Shown here: positions 44,487 to 54,090 of the stretch, one piece after another | How the letters are laid out: every line of letters starts with the position of its first letter | How positions within the stretch are numbered: position 1 is the first letter of the stretch | Assembly: GCA_017558145.1 (NCBI GenBank) | Contig: JAFYWF010000004.1 | Location: 1 to 64,000, forward strand | Direction: 5' to 3' | DNA from: Lachnospiraceae bacterium | GTDB taxonomy: Bacteria; Bacillota; Clostridia; Lachnospirales; Lachnospiraceae | DNA length: 64,000 nt | The notes under the pieces: generated by a model | Database searches by the model: none | Told to the model about the DNA's origin: nothing | What the model saw: only the letters and a program-made list of their open reading frames with translations | Position numbers and translations under genes: made by a program

Positions 44487-45371
44487 TTATCCTTTCAATC
44501 CGCCTTGATAAGTGATTCCCTCAACCAAATATTCCTCTCCATATAAGAAGACTAACAACGTTGGCACCATATAGATTGTAGCAACCGCAAATGCAAGACC
44601 AATTTCACCTGCATTAATTTTTGATAAAAATACAGACAACGGATGCATTTGCTCCTCGGCCAACATAATCAAAGGCTGTTCTACCATATTCCAAAAATCA
44701 ATAAAAATTAAAATCGCTACACTACATAAGGCTCCTTTACACAAAGGCATACACATATGCATAAAAATCTGCCATTCTCCTGCTCCATCAATTTTCGCAG
44801 CTTCCAAAATGGAAACTGGAATTCTTCTCATATACTTTGTGAGCAAAAAAACTGCATAGGGCGAAAAAATGCCCGGAAGCCAAATAGCCCAATTGCTATC
44901 TAAAATATTTAACCACTTACTAACCAAAAAATTTGGTACTAAAGTTACCTGATATGGCATTAACATTAAAATAATGTATGTAAAAAATATAATTTCTCTT
45001 ACTTTTCCCTGATACCTGGTAAATCCATAAGCTGCCAAACACGCCACTACCAACTGAAATACCACAATCGGAACTACCAAAATAACTGAATTCCAAAACT
45101 TTAATAAATAATCCGGACTTTTTAACAAAACCGTTATATATTGACTAAAAGAAACTTTATCCGGAATAAATTTCAAATTAACCACATCTGATATAAACTT
45201 TTTCGCACCACTATCTGTGGTTTCAAATATCATCCCATAATTGGCCGTAATTTCCGAACTTGCCATAAAAGAATTACACATTGTAAATACAATGGGGGTT
45301 ACAAATAACGCTGCAATCGCAATCAATACAGCCGTCAGGACAATTCGTCCTGTTACATTCTTTTTTTTCAT
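44487..45371 (-). CDS. Carbohydrate ABC transporter permease (MalG type)
   Basis: 294 residues from the ATG at 45371, which has GGGAGAA 5 bases upstream. Six membrane segments. The cytoplasmic EAA loop is ILEAAKIDGAGEWQIFMHMC (near 195), the ATPase docking motif of type I sugar importers. It pairs with the MalF-type permease encoded 89 bp upstream. No ATPase gene is present; in Firmicutes such systems often share an MsmX-type ATPase. Confidence 0.92.
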   Translation of the reverse strand: MKKKNVTGRIVLTAVLIAIAALFVTPIVFTMCNSFMASSEITANYGMIFETTDSGAKKFISDVVNLKFIPDKVSFSQYITVLLKSPDYLLKFWNSVILVVPIVVFQLVVACLAAYGFTRYQGKVREIIFFTYIILMLMPYQVTLVPNFLVSKWLNILDSNWAIWLPGIFSPYAVFLLTKYMRRIPVSILEAAKIDGAGEWQIFMHMCMPLCKGALCSVAILIFIDFWNMVEQPLIMLAEEQMHPLSVFLSKINAGEIGLAFAVATIYMVPTLLVFLYGEEYLVEGITYQGGLKG

Positions 45372-45460
45372 ACTTTCTCCCGGCAAATATTTTTCCTATG
45401 AATTACCTGCTTACTCTTGCCTTCTTTATCAACAAAATATCTCTTTTCTTTGCATTTCTT

Positions 45461-46357
45461 TTACTCACTTAAATCTTTTCCATAATAATTCTCAATGACA
45501 AATAATAATCCAATAATGACAATCATAAACAATGACATAATAATAGCTGCTGCCGACAACTTCTGATAGTCCAGAGAATGAAAAGTATTATTCATAAAAT
45601 GCTGCAACAAATATAAACTATCGTATGGATAATCTCCCGTTAACATATATACTTCTCGAAATACTTTAAAAGAATTAATCAAAGAAAGGATGGTTACAAA
45701 CAAAATGGTAGACGATAGGTATCTTGTTTTTATGTATAAAAAAATCTGCCATCTTTTTGCCTGCTCTATCTCTGCCACTTCAATGATTTCCTTTGGAATA
45801 TTAGCAATAGCAGACATAAATAAAATCATGTTGTATCCCAAGTTTTTCCATAAAAACAAAAATACCAAAACAACCAATGCATAATCCGATTTAAACCAAT
45901 CTATTTGTTTTCCACCCATAAACTTAATAAATTCATTCGCTACACCATTATAATGAAACAATACTTGCCAAATCAACACGACAGATGCAATAGGAACCAT
46001 CATTGGACTAAGCAGCAAAGTTCGAATCTGACTCTTATAAGGAATTTTTGAGTCCAAAGCAAATGCTAATGCCATAGATAATATAACTACCAACGGCACC
46101 GCAATGAAAGAAAACTTAAATGTATTTCCTGCTGCCAAACGAAACGCTGAATTGTTCCAAACATTCATATAATTTTTCAAAAACACAAATCTATGTTGAA
46201 TAGGATTATTTACCATAGAATAAAAAATAACCACAAGAAACGGTAGCACAAAGAAAAGAGATACTCCAAGAACACTGGGAGCTAAAAACAAAGCACTTTT
46301 TCTCTTTATCTTTGCTTCTTCACTATTCTTTTTTTGTCTCTCTCTTCTTTCTTTCAT
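45461..46357 (-). CDS. Sugar ABC transporter permease (MalF type)
   Basis: 298 residues. A basic start (MKERRERQKKNSEEAKIKRK) is followed by six membrane segments. The EAA-like loop is IIEVAEIEQAKRWQIFLYIK, where the usual DGA is EQA, a departure from consensus. First permease of the operon; 118 bp after the GH13 gene. Confidence 0.92.
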   Translation of the reverse strand: MKERRERQKKNSEEAKIKRKSALFLAPSVLGVSLFFVLPFLVVIFYSMVNNPIQHRFVFLKNYMNVWNNSAFRLAAGNTFKFSFIAVPLVVILSMALAFALDSKIPYKSQIRTLLLSPMMVPIASVVLIWQVLFHYNGVANEFIKFMGGKQIDWFKSDYALVVLVFLFLWKNLGYNMILFMSAIANIPKEIIEVAEIEQAKRWQIFLYIKTRYLSSTILFVTILSLINSFKVFREVYMLTGDYPYDSLYLLQHFMNNTFHSLDYQKLSAAAIIMSLFMIVIIGLLFVIENYYGKDLSE

Positions 46358-46475
46358 GACTCATTCCATTAATACTTTATTTTTTATTGCTAAATTACTT
46401 CGCTTTCGCATCACTTTTGGTGTCTATAATCATTAGATAACTTTCTTCCATAAAAAGTTTCACTTGTGGCAAATT

Positions 46476-47786
46476 TTATCTTTCGCATTTCCAAAAACGT
46501 GCTGTATATGGCGGAATCTTACTTCCCCCACCAAAATCATGATCATTACCGGTAATCAAATCCACAGCGCGTCCACATTCTGCATTAAAATGTGCATAAA
46601 AATCTTCCCCATCCATATTAATGGCAACCAATACTCGTTCTTCCTCTGTTTTTCTTTCAAAAATACATTGTTTATTGGTTAAAAGAACAGAACGAAAAGC
46701 TCCATAATTTAATGCTTTAGAATGTTTCTTGGCTTCACTTAATTTCCCAATAAATTCTGTTAATTCGTTCCACTCCGGTTTTTCATAACTTAGTCTTAAG
46801 GAAGGATCACCATTATGTTTTTCTCCCTTAGCTCCCCATTCACTGCCATAATATACACAAGGAATTCCTGGCATACCAAAAGCTAATGCATAAATTAATG
46901 GTAAATGCGCCGGATTTTGTAATATGGACGCAATTCTTGACACATCATGATTATCCACGAAAGATAATAAATGTTTCCCTTTATAAAGAGTCCAATCCTC
47001 CGGTCCAAACTGACGCATTAAGGAATGAACAATTTCAAACATGTTGGCACTATTAAAGCTGGAATGTAATCCCTTGTAACATTCATAGTTCGTTGCTGAA
47101 TGAAGCATCCAATCGTTTACTAACACCTTATAATCCCCATGAAGCATTTCTCCCAGCAAAAAGAAATCCTGCTTTTTGGAATCCACAAACTGACGAAGTC
47201 TTCTGACAAAATCATGGTCCAGGCAATATGCCACATCCAATCTGAGACCATCAATATCAAACTCGCTAATCCACATATCAATACTTTCGAATATATATTG
47301 GATTACAGGTTCATGACGAAGGTTCAATTTTACCAAATCATAATTACCTTCCCAACCTTCATAATATAAACCGTCGTTGTATGGTGAATTTCCCCAAAAA
47401 TCAATTTTAAACCAATCCTTATACGAAGAAGCTTCTCTATTTTTCAACACATCTTGAAATCCAAAGAATCCTCTACCGACATGGTTGAATACACCATCTA
47501 AAACTACTTTGATTCCTTCTGCATGTAATTTATTTACCACTTGTTTAAAATCTTCGTTGGTCCCTAATCTGCAATCCACTTTCTGAAAATCTCTGGTGTT
47601 ATATCCATGAGTATCAGATTCAAATAAAGGGGAAAAATAAATAGCATTGCATCCCAATTTTTTAATATGAGGAATCCATTCCTCCACCTTTAAGATTCGA
47701 TGCTCCTGTTGCCCATCATTTTCAAACGGTGCCCCGCAGAATCCCAAGGGATAAATTTGATAAAAAACACTTTCATATGCCCACAT
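46476..47786 (-). CDS. GH13 alpha-amylase-family glycosidase (cyclomaltodextrinase-like)
   Basis: 436 residues, intracellular. GH13 regions: DGVFNHVG (97-104), GLRLDVAYCLD (nucleophile Asp184), LLGEML (acid/base Glu213), FVDNHD (near 287-292). It ends with a short beta domain (PPYTARFWKCER). It lacks the N-domain of neopullulanases and so is shorter than typical members (about 580). It probably hydrolyses imported malto- or cyclo-oligosaccharides. First gene upstream of the ABC/HlyD/MacB operon; ATG preceded by AAAGGAG. Confidence 0.9.
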   Translation of the reverse strand: MWAYESVFYQIYPLGFCGAPFENDGQQEHRILKVEEWIPHIKKLGCNAIYFSPLFESDTHGYNTRDFQKVDCRLGTNEDFKQVVNKLHAEGIKVVLDGVFNHVGRGFFGFQDVLKNREASSYKDWFKIDFWGNSPYNDGLYYEGWEGNYDLVKLNLRHEPVIQYIFESIDMWISEFDIDGLRLDVAYCLDHDFVRRLRQFVDSKKQDFFLLGEMLHGDYKVLVNDWMLHSATNYECYKGLHSSFNSANMFEIVHSLMRQFGPEDWTLYKGKHLLSFVDNHDVSRIASILQNPAHLPLIYALAFGMPGIPCVYYGSEWGAKGEKHNGDPSLRLSYEKPEWNELTEFIGKLSEAKKHSKALNYGAFRSVLLTNKQCIFERKTEEERVLVAINMDGEDFYAHFNAECGRAVDLITGNDHDFGGGSKIPPYTARFWKCER

Positions 47787-48132
47787 AATACTAACTCCTT
47801 TGTTTACATAATCCTATTGACTATTTTAGTTTTTTGATAGTATTTGAATTTTCACTTATCCACACAGATTTCTATTGTGGATAACCTATTCACATCATTT
47901 ATGCTTATAAATCCACACTTTCCACATAGTTATCCACATTTTTTCACCTGTCCAATGTGTATAGACTATGTGTCATTTTTTTTATAATACATGTCGTTTT
48001 ACTCTAATGATACCATTTTTACTCTCAAACTGGTTACCCATAAATTATTCTTGTAAAATCAAATATAGTATATCCCACTTTATCACATTAAACAACAAAA
48101 AAACACATTCTAAAATTGAGTGTATTACTTAT
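47787..48132. other. AT-rich intergenic region with DnaA-box cluster
   Basis: 346 bp without a gene, between the start of the GH13 gene and the end of the helicase gene. Its left half holds the DnaA boxes at 47856-47938. Its right half is AT-rich, with runs such as TTTTTTTTATAATAC near 47980. A weak hairpin with seven T residues at 48095-48125 may terminate the helicase transcript. Confidence 0.7.
47856..47938. promoter_or_regulatory. Cluster of three perfect DnaA boxes
   Basis: TTATCCACA at 47856-47864 (+), TGTGGATAA at 47876-47884 (the same box on minus) and TTATCCACA at 47930-47938 (+). Weaker TCCACA versions lie at 47909-47926. Three perfect 9-mers in 83 bp are not expected by chance. 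No dnaA, dnaN, rpmH, parA or repA gene is nearby. Confidence 0.75.
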
Positions 48133-50631
48133 CTATAGCCAATCCTTCCAAAAACATTCTACTTCTCTACCAATGGTATTTTCTTGTACAATTTTATATT
48201 CACTCCATTCTCTTGGAAACAATCTAGTATAGTTGTTTTGCAAAAACCGTTCATCCAGTAATGCAACAATTCCCAAATCTTCTTCCGTTCGAATCACTCT
48301 CCCTGCAGCCTGTAATACCTTATTCATTCCCGGATAGCGATAAGCATAATCAAATCCGTTTTCCCCATTATCATCAAAATATTGCTTTAAAATTTCTCGT
48401 TCCAAACAAACCAGTGGCAAACCGGTACCTACCACAATGACACCGATAAGGCAATCCTGTTTCAAATCAATTCCTTCACTAAAAATCCCTCCCATGACAC
48501 AGAATCCCAGTAAACTTTTATCTTCCATTTCTATAGGGAAACCAATCTTCTCTTGTACTTCTACTAAACAGGATAATTGTTGCTGTTGATTTTTTTCCTG
48601 TGCCTGTGTAAATTGTTTTAAAAAATCTTCCCTTTCACTTTCCGACATAAAATCTTTTTGAAGCAAACATTCCACCTCATTCTCAACATTATAATATTTC
48701 TGATAAACATCATATATGTTTTCCATCATGGAATAGGAAGGACAAAAAATCATATAATTCCCTTGCCGTTTGCTTACTACATTCTGTATATATGTTGCAA
48801 TTTTCCGATATTCCTCTTGATTTCTTCTAGTGTATTTACTAGTCACATCACACCCTACAAGAAGTGCTCTCTTGTGGGAATCAAAGGTAGAATCTGCATA
48901 AACTTCGTAATCCTCATTGGTTCCCCCTAACAGCTTCTTATAATATTGTATGGGAATCAAAGTAGCCGAAAACAAAATACTACTGATTCCTTTTTCCATA
49001 CATGCTTGCAATTTTTTAGCAGGATTAACACAGAATAATTTGATTCGGAAATCTCCATTATCTTCCATCTGAGTATATATGACATAGTCGTCACTCATAC
49101 CATCATACATCAATAAAAAGTGTGATAAATCGAAATAAAATTCCAGCACCTCTTCTCTGACAGGACTGTCATTATGATTTTCCAGATATTCACTTACTGC
49201 TTCTTGGAGACGATTGAGTGTAAGGACGAAAGGCTCTATAGATTCCCATTTTTTATTTCCTTCTGTCTCTTTTTTTAGCAATAATAACTCTCGGTTACAT
49301 TTTTCCAATCTTTTTTCTAACTTAGTGGAATAGGGTTTTACCACCTTTTTTAAAGACAAAAAATCTTCCTTAATCAGATGAGCGCTATACATATCTCTTC
49401 CACGATCAACCAGATTGTGAGTTTCATCAATTAAAAATATTCCTTTACTTTGCACTCCTTCCCCAAAGAATCGTTTCAGATATACATGAGGATCAAACAG
49501 ATAGTTATAATCTCCAATAATACCATCTGCGAATAAACTGCAATCCAATGCAAATTCAAAAGGACAAACCTGATGTTTTTTAGCATATTTTTCCAAGTTA
49601 TCTCTGTCAAAGCAATCTTCCTGACAAATCATATCGAAAACCGCTTCATTAATACGATCAAAATGCCCCTTGGCATAAGGACAATCTATGGGATTGCATT
49701 TACATTCTTCCTGAAAACATATCTTCTCCTTTGCTGTTAAAACTACAGTCTTAAATAAGAGTCCCTTTTCCCGTAAAAGGGCAAATGCTTGTTCTGCTGC
49801 AGTTCTGGCTATGGTTTTTGCTGTTAAATAAAAGATTCGCTCTCCCAATTCTTCTCCCACAGCCTTGACAGCCGGGAATACCGTAGATAACGTTTTTCCC
49901 ACACCGGTAGGTGCTTCTAAAAAAAGCTTTCTTTTATGATATATGGTTCGATATACATTAGATGCCAGTTCTTTTTGCCCTTTCCTATACTCATAAGGAA
50001 ATCCTACATTTTTAATACTATCCTGACGTTTATTTTTCCAATCTATTTGAAACTGTGCCCATTTTTTATATCCTTCTACCAAATTTAAAAACCAGACTTT
50101 CAATTCCTCCAACGAATACTCTTCTATAAAATATTTCAATTCTTCTGTATCCATGTTGCAATAGGTCATACGAACACAAATGTTTTTTAAAGCCTTCTGT
50201 GTCCCATAAATGTATGCATATACCTTTGCCTGGGCCAAATGTACCGGCGATGGTGCTTTGATTCTTTCCATTTCCCGATAGGTTCCTTTAATTTCATCAA
50301 TGGTTACATGTTGTTCCAAATACCCTTCTTCCATCGCTAACGGCAATTCCAATGAATTTTCTTTTTTTCTATCCCCCGGCTTCTGTATCGTAATAATCCC
50401 GTCCGCTCTTCCATCAATAATTAATTTATAATCTTTCGTTTCTTCTTCATACTTTAAAAAAACTTCAGCTTCGTATTCACTTCCCATACGTCGCTGAATC
50501 ATGCGATGAATCCGTCCCCCCTCTACCATGGCGTTTTCACTACTGACATGTTTTCGATTATCAATATCACCACTACGCAACATAAATTCAACAAAGTTAC
50601 GTACCGAAATCCTAATTTGTCTCTCTGCCAT
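48133..50631 (-). CDS. PD-(D/E)xK nuclease-DinG/XPD-type helicase fusion
   Basis: 832 residues. Residues 1-150 form a RecB/Cas4-like nuclease: IIDGRADGII (Asp73), VTIDEIKGT (Glu113, Lys115) and HLAQAKVYAY (Gln134, Tyr138), all key positions kept. The helicase follows with Walker A LEAPTGVGKTLS, an Fe-S cluster cysteine set (CFQEECKCNPIDCPYAKG and later Cys), DEAH box IDETHNLVDRG, and motif VI QAAGRVIRTEEDLG. It probably unwinds and trims DNA or D-loops during repair. ATG after AAGGAG. Confidence 0.88.
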   Translation of the reverse strand: MAERQIRISVRNFVEFMLRSGDIDNRKHVSSENAMVEGGRIHRMIQRRMGSEYEAEVFLKYEEETKDYKLIIDGRADGIITIQKPGDRKKENSLELPLAMEEGYLEQHVTIDEIKGTYREMERIKAPSPVHLAQAKVYAYIYGTQKALKNICVRMTYCNMDTEELKYFIEEYSLEELKVWFLNLVEGYKKWAQFQIDWKNKRQDSIKNVGFPYEYRKGQKELASNVYRTIYHKRKLFLEAPTGVGKTLSTVFPAVKAVGEELGERIFYLTAKTIARTAAEQAFALLREKGLLFKTVVLTAKEKICFQEECKCNPIDCPYAKGHFDRINEAVFDMICQEDCFDRDNLEKYAKKHQVCPFEFALDCSLFADGIIGDYNYLFDPHVYLKRFFGEGVQSKGIFLIDETHNLVDRGRDMYSAHLIKEDFLSLKKVVKPYSTKLEKRLEKCNRELLLLKKETEGNKKWESIEPFVLTLNRLQEAVSEYLENHNDSPVREEVLEFYFDLSHFLLMYDGMSDDYVIYTQMEDNGDFRIKLFCVNPAKKLQACMEKGISSILFSATLIPIQYYKKLLGGTNEDYEVYADSTFDSHKRALLVGCDVTSKYTRRNQEEYRKIATYIQNVVSKRQGNYMIFCPSYSMMENIYDVYQKYYNVENEVECLLQKDFMSESEREDFLKQFTQAQEKNQQQQLSCLVEVQEKIGFPIEMEDKSLLGFCVMGGIFSEGIDLKQDCLIGVIVVGTGLPLVCLEREILKQYFDDNGENGFDYAYRYPGMNKVLQAAGRVIRTEEDLGIVALLDERFLQNNYTRLFPREWSEYKIVQENTIGREVECFWKDWL

Positions 50632-50691
50632 GTGGATGACTCCTTCCTCTTTTCTTATCTTAAAAAACCTAAAACTAACGTATTATTTTGA

Positions 50692-50725
50692 TAAAAAAGA
50701 CCGGAACAAAATCCTGCCCCGATCT
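50692..50725 (-). terminator. Terminator of the membrane glycosyltransferase operon
   Basis: On the minus strand AGATCGG (50725-50719) and CCGGTCT (50704-50698) form the stem, followed by six T residues. It lies 17 bp past the stop of the gene at 50743. Confidence 0.8.
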
Positions 50726-50742
50726 ATTTTTCATTCTCTTAT

Positions 50743-52278
50743 TTATCGTGTATACAAAACATAATTTTCTGTTTCTGTAACTACACTGCATTCCTTTAAT
50801 GATTCCCAATTTACTTCCTCATAGGTATACAAAATTGGCCAAACCTTTGCTTTATACTCCGGATTCATAATCTCTTTTGGCATTAAGATATATTTTGCCT
50901 CCTCCTGCCATGCTTCCGCAGGTCGATAATCCCAATAAAATTGCAATACATATTTTTGATAATCATCCATAAAACAAATATTCTGTGGACACTCCTCTAT
51001 TCCGGACTGTTCCCAGATTTCTTTAATCTGTACCTCTCGGGATGCATAAGGTGCATTATAATACTCTGAACTTAATTGCCAGCCACATAAAATAATGCAG
51101 GCAATACCTACAATCCAAGTTCCTCTTCCCTTGACCCATTGAGAAATCACAGCAAAGAAAAACAATGCCAAGATGACACCTAAAAACGTAAATACTCTAT
51201 GATATGGCTGTACACTTTGCACTAACAAAATGATAGGAATAAAAAATAAAGTCGCACCAATACACAAAAATAAGAAAAATCTCTGTTCCTTATTTTGGTC
51301 ATACATTTTTTTCCCTAAAATGATACTTACCACAATTGCCACAAAGATAAAAGCAATCAATACATTTCCCATATTATTGATAAAAAGATTCAACAAAGAT
51401 TCTGCCCAAAAATGAAATGAAGACAACATTGCTTTTCGATCCATACTCTGCACATAGGGAGATGCCAACATATAATCCATCCCCGTTTTCAAGGCTTTGA
51501 AGGGTGCTTGCAAAATAATATTCACCTGATAAATACCATAGTAACCACTGTCTACTGTTTTACTTAGTAAATTGGAACCGATGGCCAGCCAGATAATACT
51601 ATATAATCCGAACGTATGTATCGCAGCAATGACACTACTGATAATCAAGTGCACTAAAACCTTAATTTCTTTTTGAAACAACAGATATAATCCACCACAA
51701 AAACAAATAGGTAACACCCAATACACATTACTGGTAATGGTATACAATCCCCAGGTCAGACAAAGAGAAAATATAACATAATAAAGTAATTTATCCTCTT
51801 TTTCCACACAAATTTGATACAATACCAAGAAAGCAATCAGATAAAATGTAATTGCCATGGTATAACCTCTTCCCTGGATGGAAATATAATTCACCAAATA
51901 AAAACTACTATAAACAGCTACACAGCCCAGGCTCAAAATCTTGTTCATAAATTTATTTGCCAAACAATATAGCAATATCAAATTCGCTACTGAAGCCAGC
52001 CAGGAAATTCCTCGCAAGGAAAGATAGGAGTTCCCCAAAATATTTAAAAATGCTGAAACCACCGAATACATCACATGGTTATTTGGTACCGGCCAATGAA
52101 TTGCCGCATAAACAGGTCCTTTGCTAATAAAAGAATAATAGGTATACAATTCATCATACCAAGGCTCTAACGTAAACATTCTCCAACCATAATAAACTGC
52201 CATAACGAAAGCAAATATTACAATTCCAAAATGTTTCTTTATTAGCTTTGCAACCTCTAATTTTTTAATTTTATTCAT
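50743..52278 (-). CDS. GT39-like polytopic glycosyltransferase
   Basis: 511 residues with about 11-12 membrane segments. The first extracytoplasmic loop carries the acidic pair typical of GT-C enzymes (LEPWYDELYTYYSF), then HWPVPNNHVMYSVVSA. The C-terminal 60 residues are a short extracytoplasmic domain. It probably transfers a sugar from a polyprenyl-phosphate donor to a wall glycan, lipid or protein. It is paired with a related gene 53 bp upstream. Confidence 0.82.
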   Translation of the reverse strand: MNKIKKLEVAKLIKKHFGIVIFAFVMAVYYGWRMFTLEPWYDELYTYYSFISKGPVYAAIHWPVPNNHVMYSVVSAFLNILGNSYLSLRGISWLASVANLILLYCLANKFMNKILSLGCVAVYSSFYLVNYISIQGRGYTMAITFYLIAFLVLYQICVEKEDKLLYYVIFSLCLTWGLYTITSNVYWVLPICFCGGLYLLFQKEIKVLVHLIISSVIAAIHTFGLYSIIWLAIGSNLLSKTVDSGYYGIYQVNIILQAPFKALKTGMDYMLASPYVQSMDRKAMLSSFHFWAESLLNLFINNMGNVLIAFIFVAIVVSIILGKKMYDQNKEQRFFLFLCIGATLFFIPIILLVQSVQPYHRVFTFLGVILALFFFAVISQWVKGRGTWIVGIACIILCGWQLSSEYYNAPYASREVQIKEIWEQSGIEECPQNICFMDDYQKYVLQFYWDYRPAEAWQEEAKYILMPKEIMNPEYKAKVWPILYTYEEVNWESLKECSVVTETENYVLYTR

Positions 52279-52331
52279 ATAATTTTCCTCAAATATTATC
52301 TTAGTTTTTATTACTGCAAAAGAATTTCTTT

Positions 52332-53840
52332 TTATTCTTTGACAGAATACAAATTAAACCAATAACGTTCTAACAGATAACTTCCTTCTTCCTCCACCTT
52401 CAGTCCCTGATCCTGCCATTCTGCCACAATGTCTTCTCGGGAAACAAAGCTTCCTAAAAAATATACATTTTTACCTTGTCGGAGCAATTCCTGAATCTGT
52501 TTCACATCATCTATCATACCATAATCTCGATATATTTTCTGAATTAATTCTTCCGGTTCATAGTACAACAAATAACTTTCATTATTCTTATAATATCCCA
52601 AGGTCGCCTGCACATGATTAAAATTATAAATCAACACATCATCCTCTTGAATGATATCCAAACATTTCTTTGTTTCTTTCATCTGCGTTGCCTTATGAGT
52701 TTCTTCCCAAAAAACACCCTTTACATTAATAAATCCAACATAAAGTGTTAAAAGCAATACCGGTATCCACAAGCCTTTCTTTTTACAATCTGCCAAAAGA
52801 AGGGCATAGACAAACCAAAATGCTCCAAGGCATGGTGTCATATAACGATATACAAACACTGGTGAAACCAAAATGGAAACTCCCACACCAATAAGAATCA
52901 ATCCTCCCAACATGCCAAGTCCCAGACAAATATAAAATCCTTCTTCCGAACATACTGCTTTCAGACTTCCTCTTTTCCACCAAAAGAAGATTCCTAAAAA
53001 TAAGGTTGCCAAAATCATAAGAGCGGCAAAAACATAATTCAAAGTAGGATTTCCTCCGGAAGGTAAATAGATATATTTCACACAACCAGCCAAAGAACGC
53101 CAGGTCAATGGCTGAATCCAATAGCTGCTGTTTACGGTAGTAAATTGCTTAATCACTGTTGGCATCCAGGGCAAATAACAGATCACCGATGCTGCCACAT
53201 TCGCTAACCACTGCTTTCTTGCCTGTGTATCCTTCCAGATACCTGCTCCTACAATCAGATAAAGAAGAGCAATGGCGATACATGAAAAATATTGAGTATA
53301 GGCCACCAAAATGCCACATATAAACAAACCAACAAAAGCCTTTTTTTGTCTTGTTTTATAGATTTCATAACCATAAAAATAGGCCATGGTCACTAAAAAT
53401 AACGCAAAGGAATACATACGTATTTCCACACTGTATAATGTCAGCTGAGGCATAGTATATACACAAAAAATAAATATCCCCGCAGTAAGCATTCCACATT
53501 GCTTGTGCAATTTTGTCACTGCTAAAATCCATAACCCTATCATGGGAATCACAGAAGCCAGCTTGGCAAAGATAACAGAATCAATCTTTCCCCAAAAAGC
53601 TTTTCCAATATCCACAAAAGTCTTTAAATACCAATAGTACAACGGTGGATGCACATCCTGGGCTGTAAAGTTCATGATTTCTTTGTAGGAATAACGCATC
53701 ATTCCCGCAGAAAATACTTCATCATACCAAATATCTTCCGAAAAGCAAAATCCTACCATTCTTCCTATAATATATAAACTACAGCAAAGAAGTAGAAAGC
53801 CTACCACGTCTTTCATCTTCCATTTTTCTATTTTCATCAT
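52332..53840 (-). CDS. GT39-like polytopic glycosyltransferase
   Basis: 502 residues from the ATG at 53840; a GTG at 53870 is possible. About 11 membrane segments. The GT-C acidic loop reads DIWYDEVFSAGMMRYSYKEI and continues with DVHPPLYYWYLKTF, a PMT/ArnT-type pattern. The C-terminal 90 residues are extracytoplasmic. It is similar in plan to its neighbour but clearly diverged, so the pair may act on successive acceptors. Substrate unknown. Confidence 0.84.
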   Translation of the reverse strand: MMKIEKWKMKDVVGFLLLCCSLYIIGRMVGFCFSEDIWYDEVFSAGMMRYSYKEIMNFTAQDVHPPLYYWYLKTFVDIGKAFWGKIDSVIFAKLASVIPMIGLWILAVTKLHKQCGMLTAGIFIFCVYTMPQLTLYSVEIRMYSFALFLVTMAYFYGYEIYKTRQKKAFVGLFICGILVAYTQYFSCIAIALLYLIVGAGIWKDTQARKQWLANVAASVICYLPWMPTVIKQFTTVNSSYWIQPLTWRSLAGCVKYIYLPSGGNPTLNYVFAALMILATLFLGIFFWWKRGSLKAVCSEEGFYICLGLGMLGGLILIGVGVSILVSPVFVYRYMTPCLGAFWFVYALLLADCKKKGLWIPVLLLTLYVGFINVKGVFWEETHKATQMKETKKCLDIIQEDDVLIYNFNHVQATLGYYKNNESYLLYYEPEELIQKIYRDYGMIDDVKQIQELLRQGKNVYFLGSFVSREDIVAEWQDQGLKVEEEGSYLLERYWFNLYSVKE

Positions 53841-53928
53841 GTTTTGTTTTCTTCCCTTTCTACCAAACACTGATTAAATTATACCTTATTTTTGTCCATA
53901 GGCAAACTCCTATCATAAGAATATTTTA

Positions 53929-53957
53929 TTGACGCTACTCTTTTTCTGCTATATGAT
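53929..53957 (+). promoter_or_regulatory. Promoter of asnA
   Basis: TTGACG (53929-53934), 17-bp spacer, TATGAT (53952-53957). A 9-bp stem with a T5 loop (GAAAGAGTA/TACTTTTTC) lies just after the start site, in a leader of about 125 nt. Confidence 0.7.
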
Positions 53958-54090
53958 AGAAAGAGTATTTTTTACTTTTTCTTATTTATATAATGAAAGA
54001 AGAAGTATGAAAAACTGACTTTACATACAAAGGATTCTCTCTCGAGATATGGAAAGAGAAATAATTAATTTTGATATATTGGAGGCTATT

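Noticed and set aside
46370-46475. Readthrough extension of the GH13 gene or an 18-codon peptide
   Set aside because: About 25 in-frame codons follow the TAA stop, but the enzyme ends at its normal position and the short frame has no ribosome binding site.
47856-47938. Chromosomal origin (oriC)
   Set aside because: Three DnaA boxes are present, but dnaA, dnaN, rpmH and recF are absent on both sides. I keep only the DnaA-box cluster as an observation.
53958-54090. T-box or riboswitch in front of asnA
   Set aside because: The leader is only about 125 nt and lacks the GGTGGNACCGCG element; only a small AT-rich stem is present.
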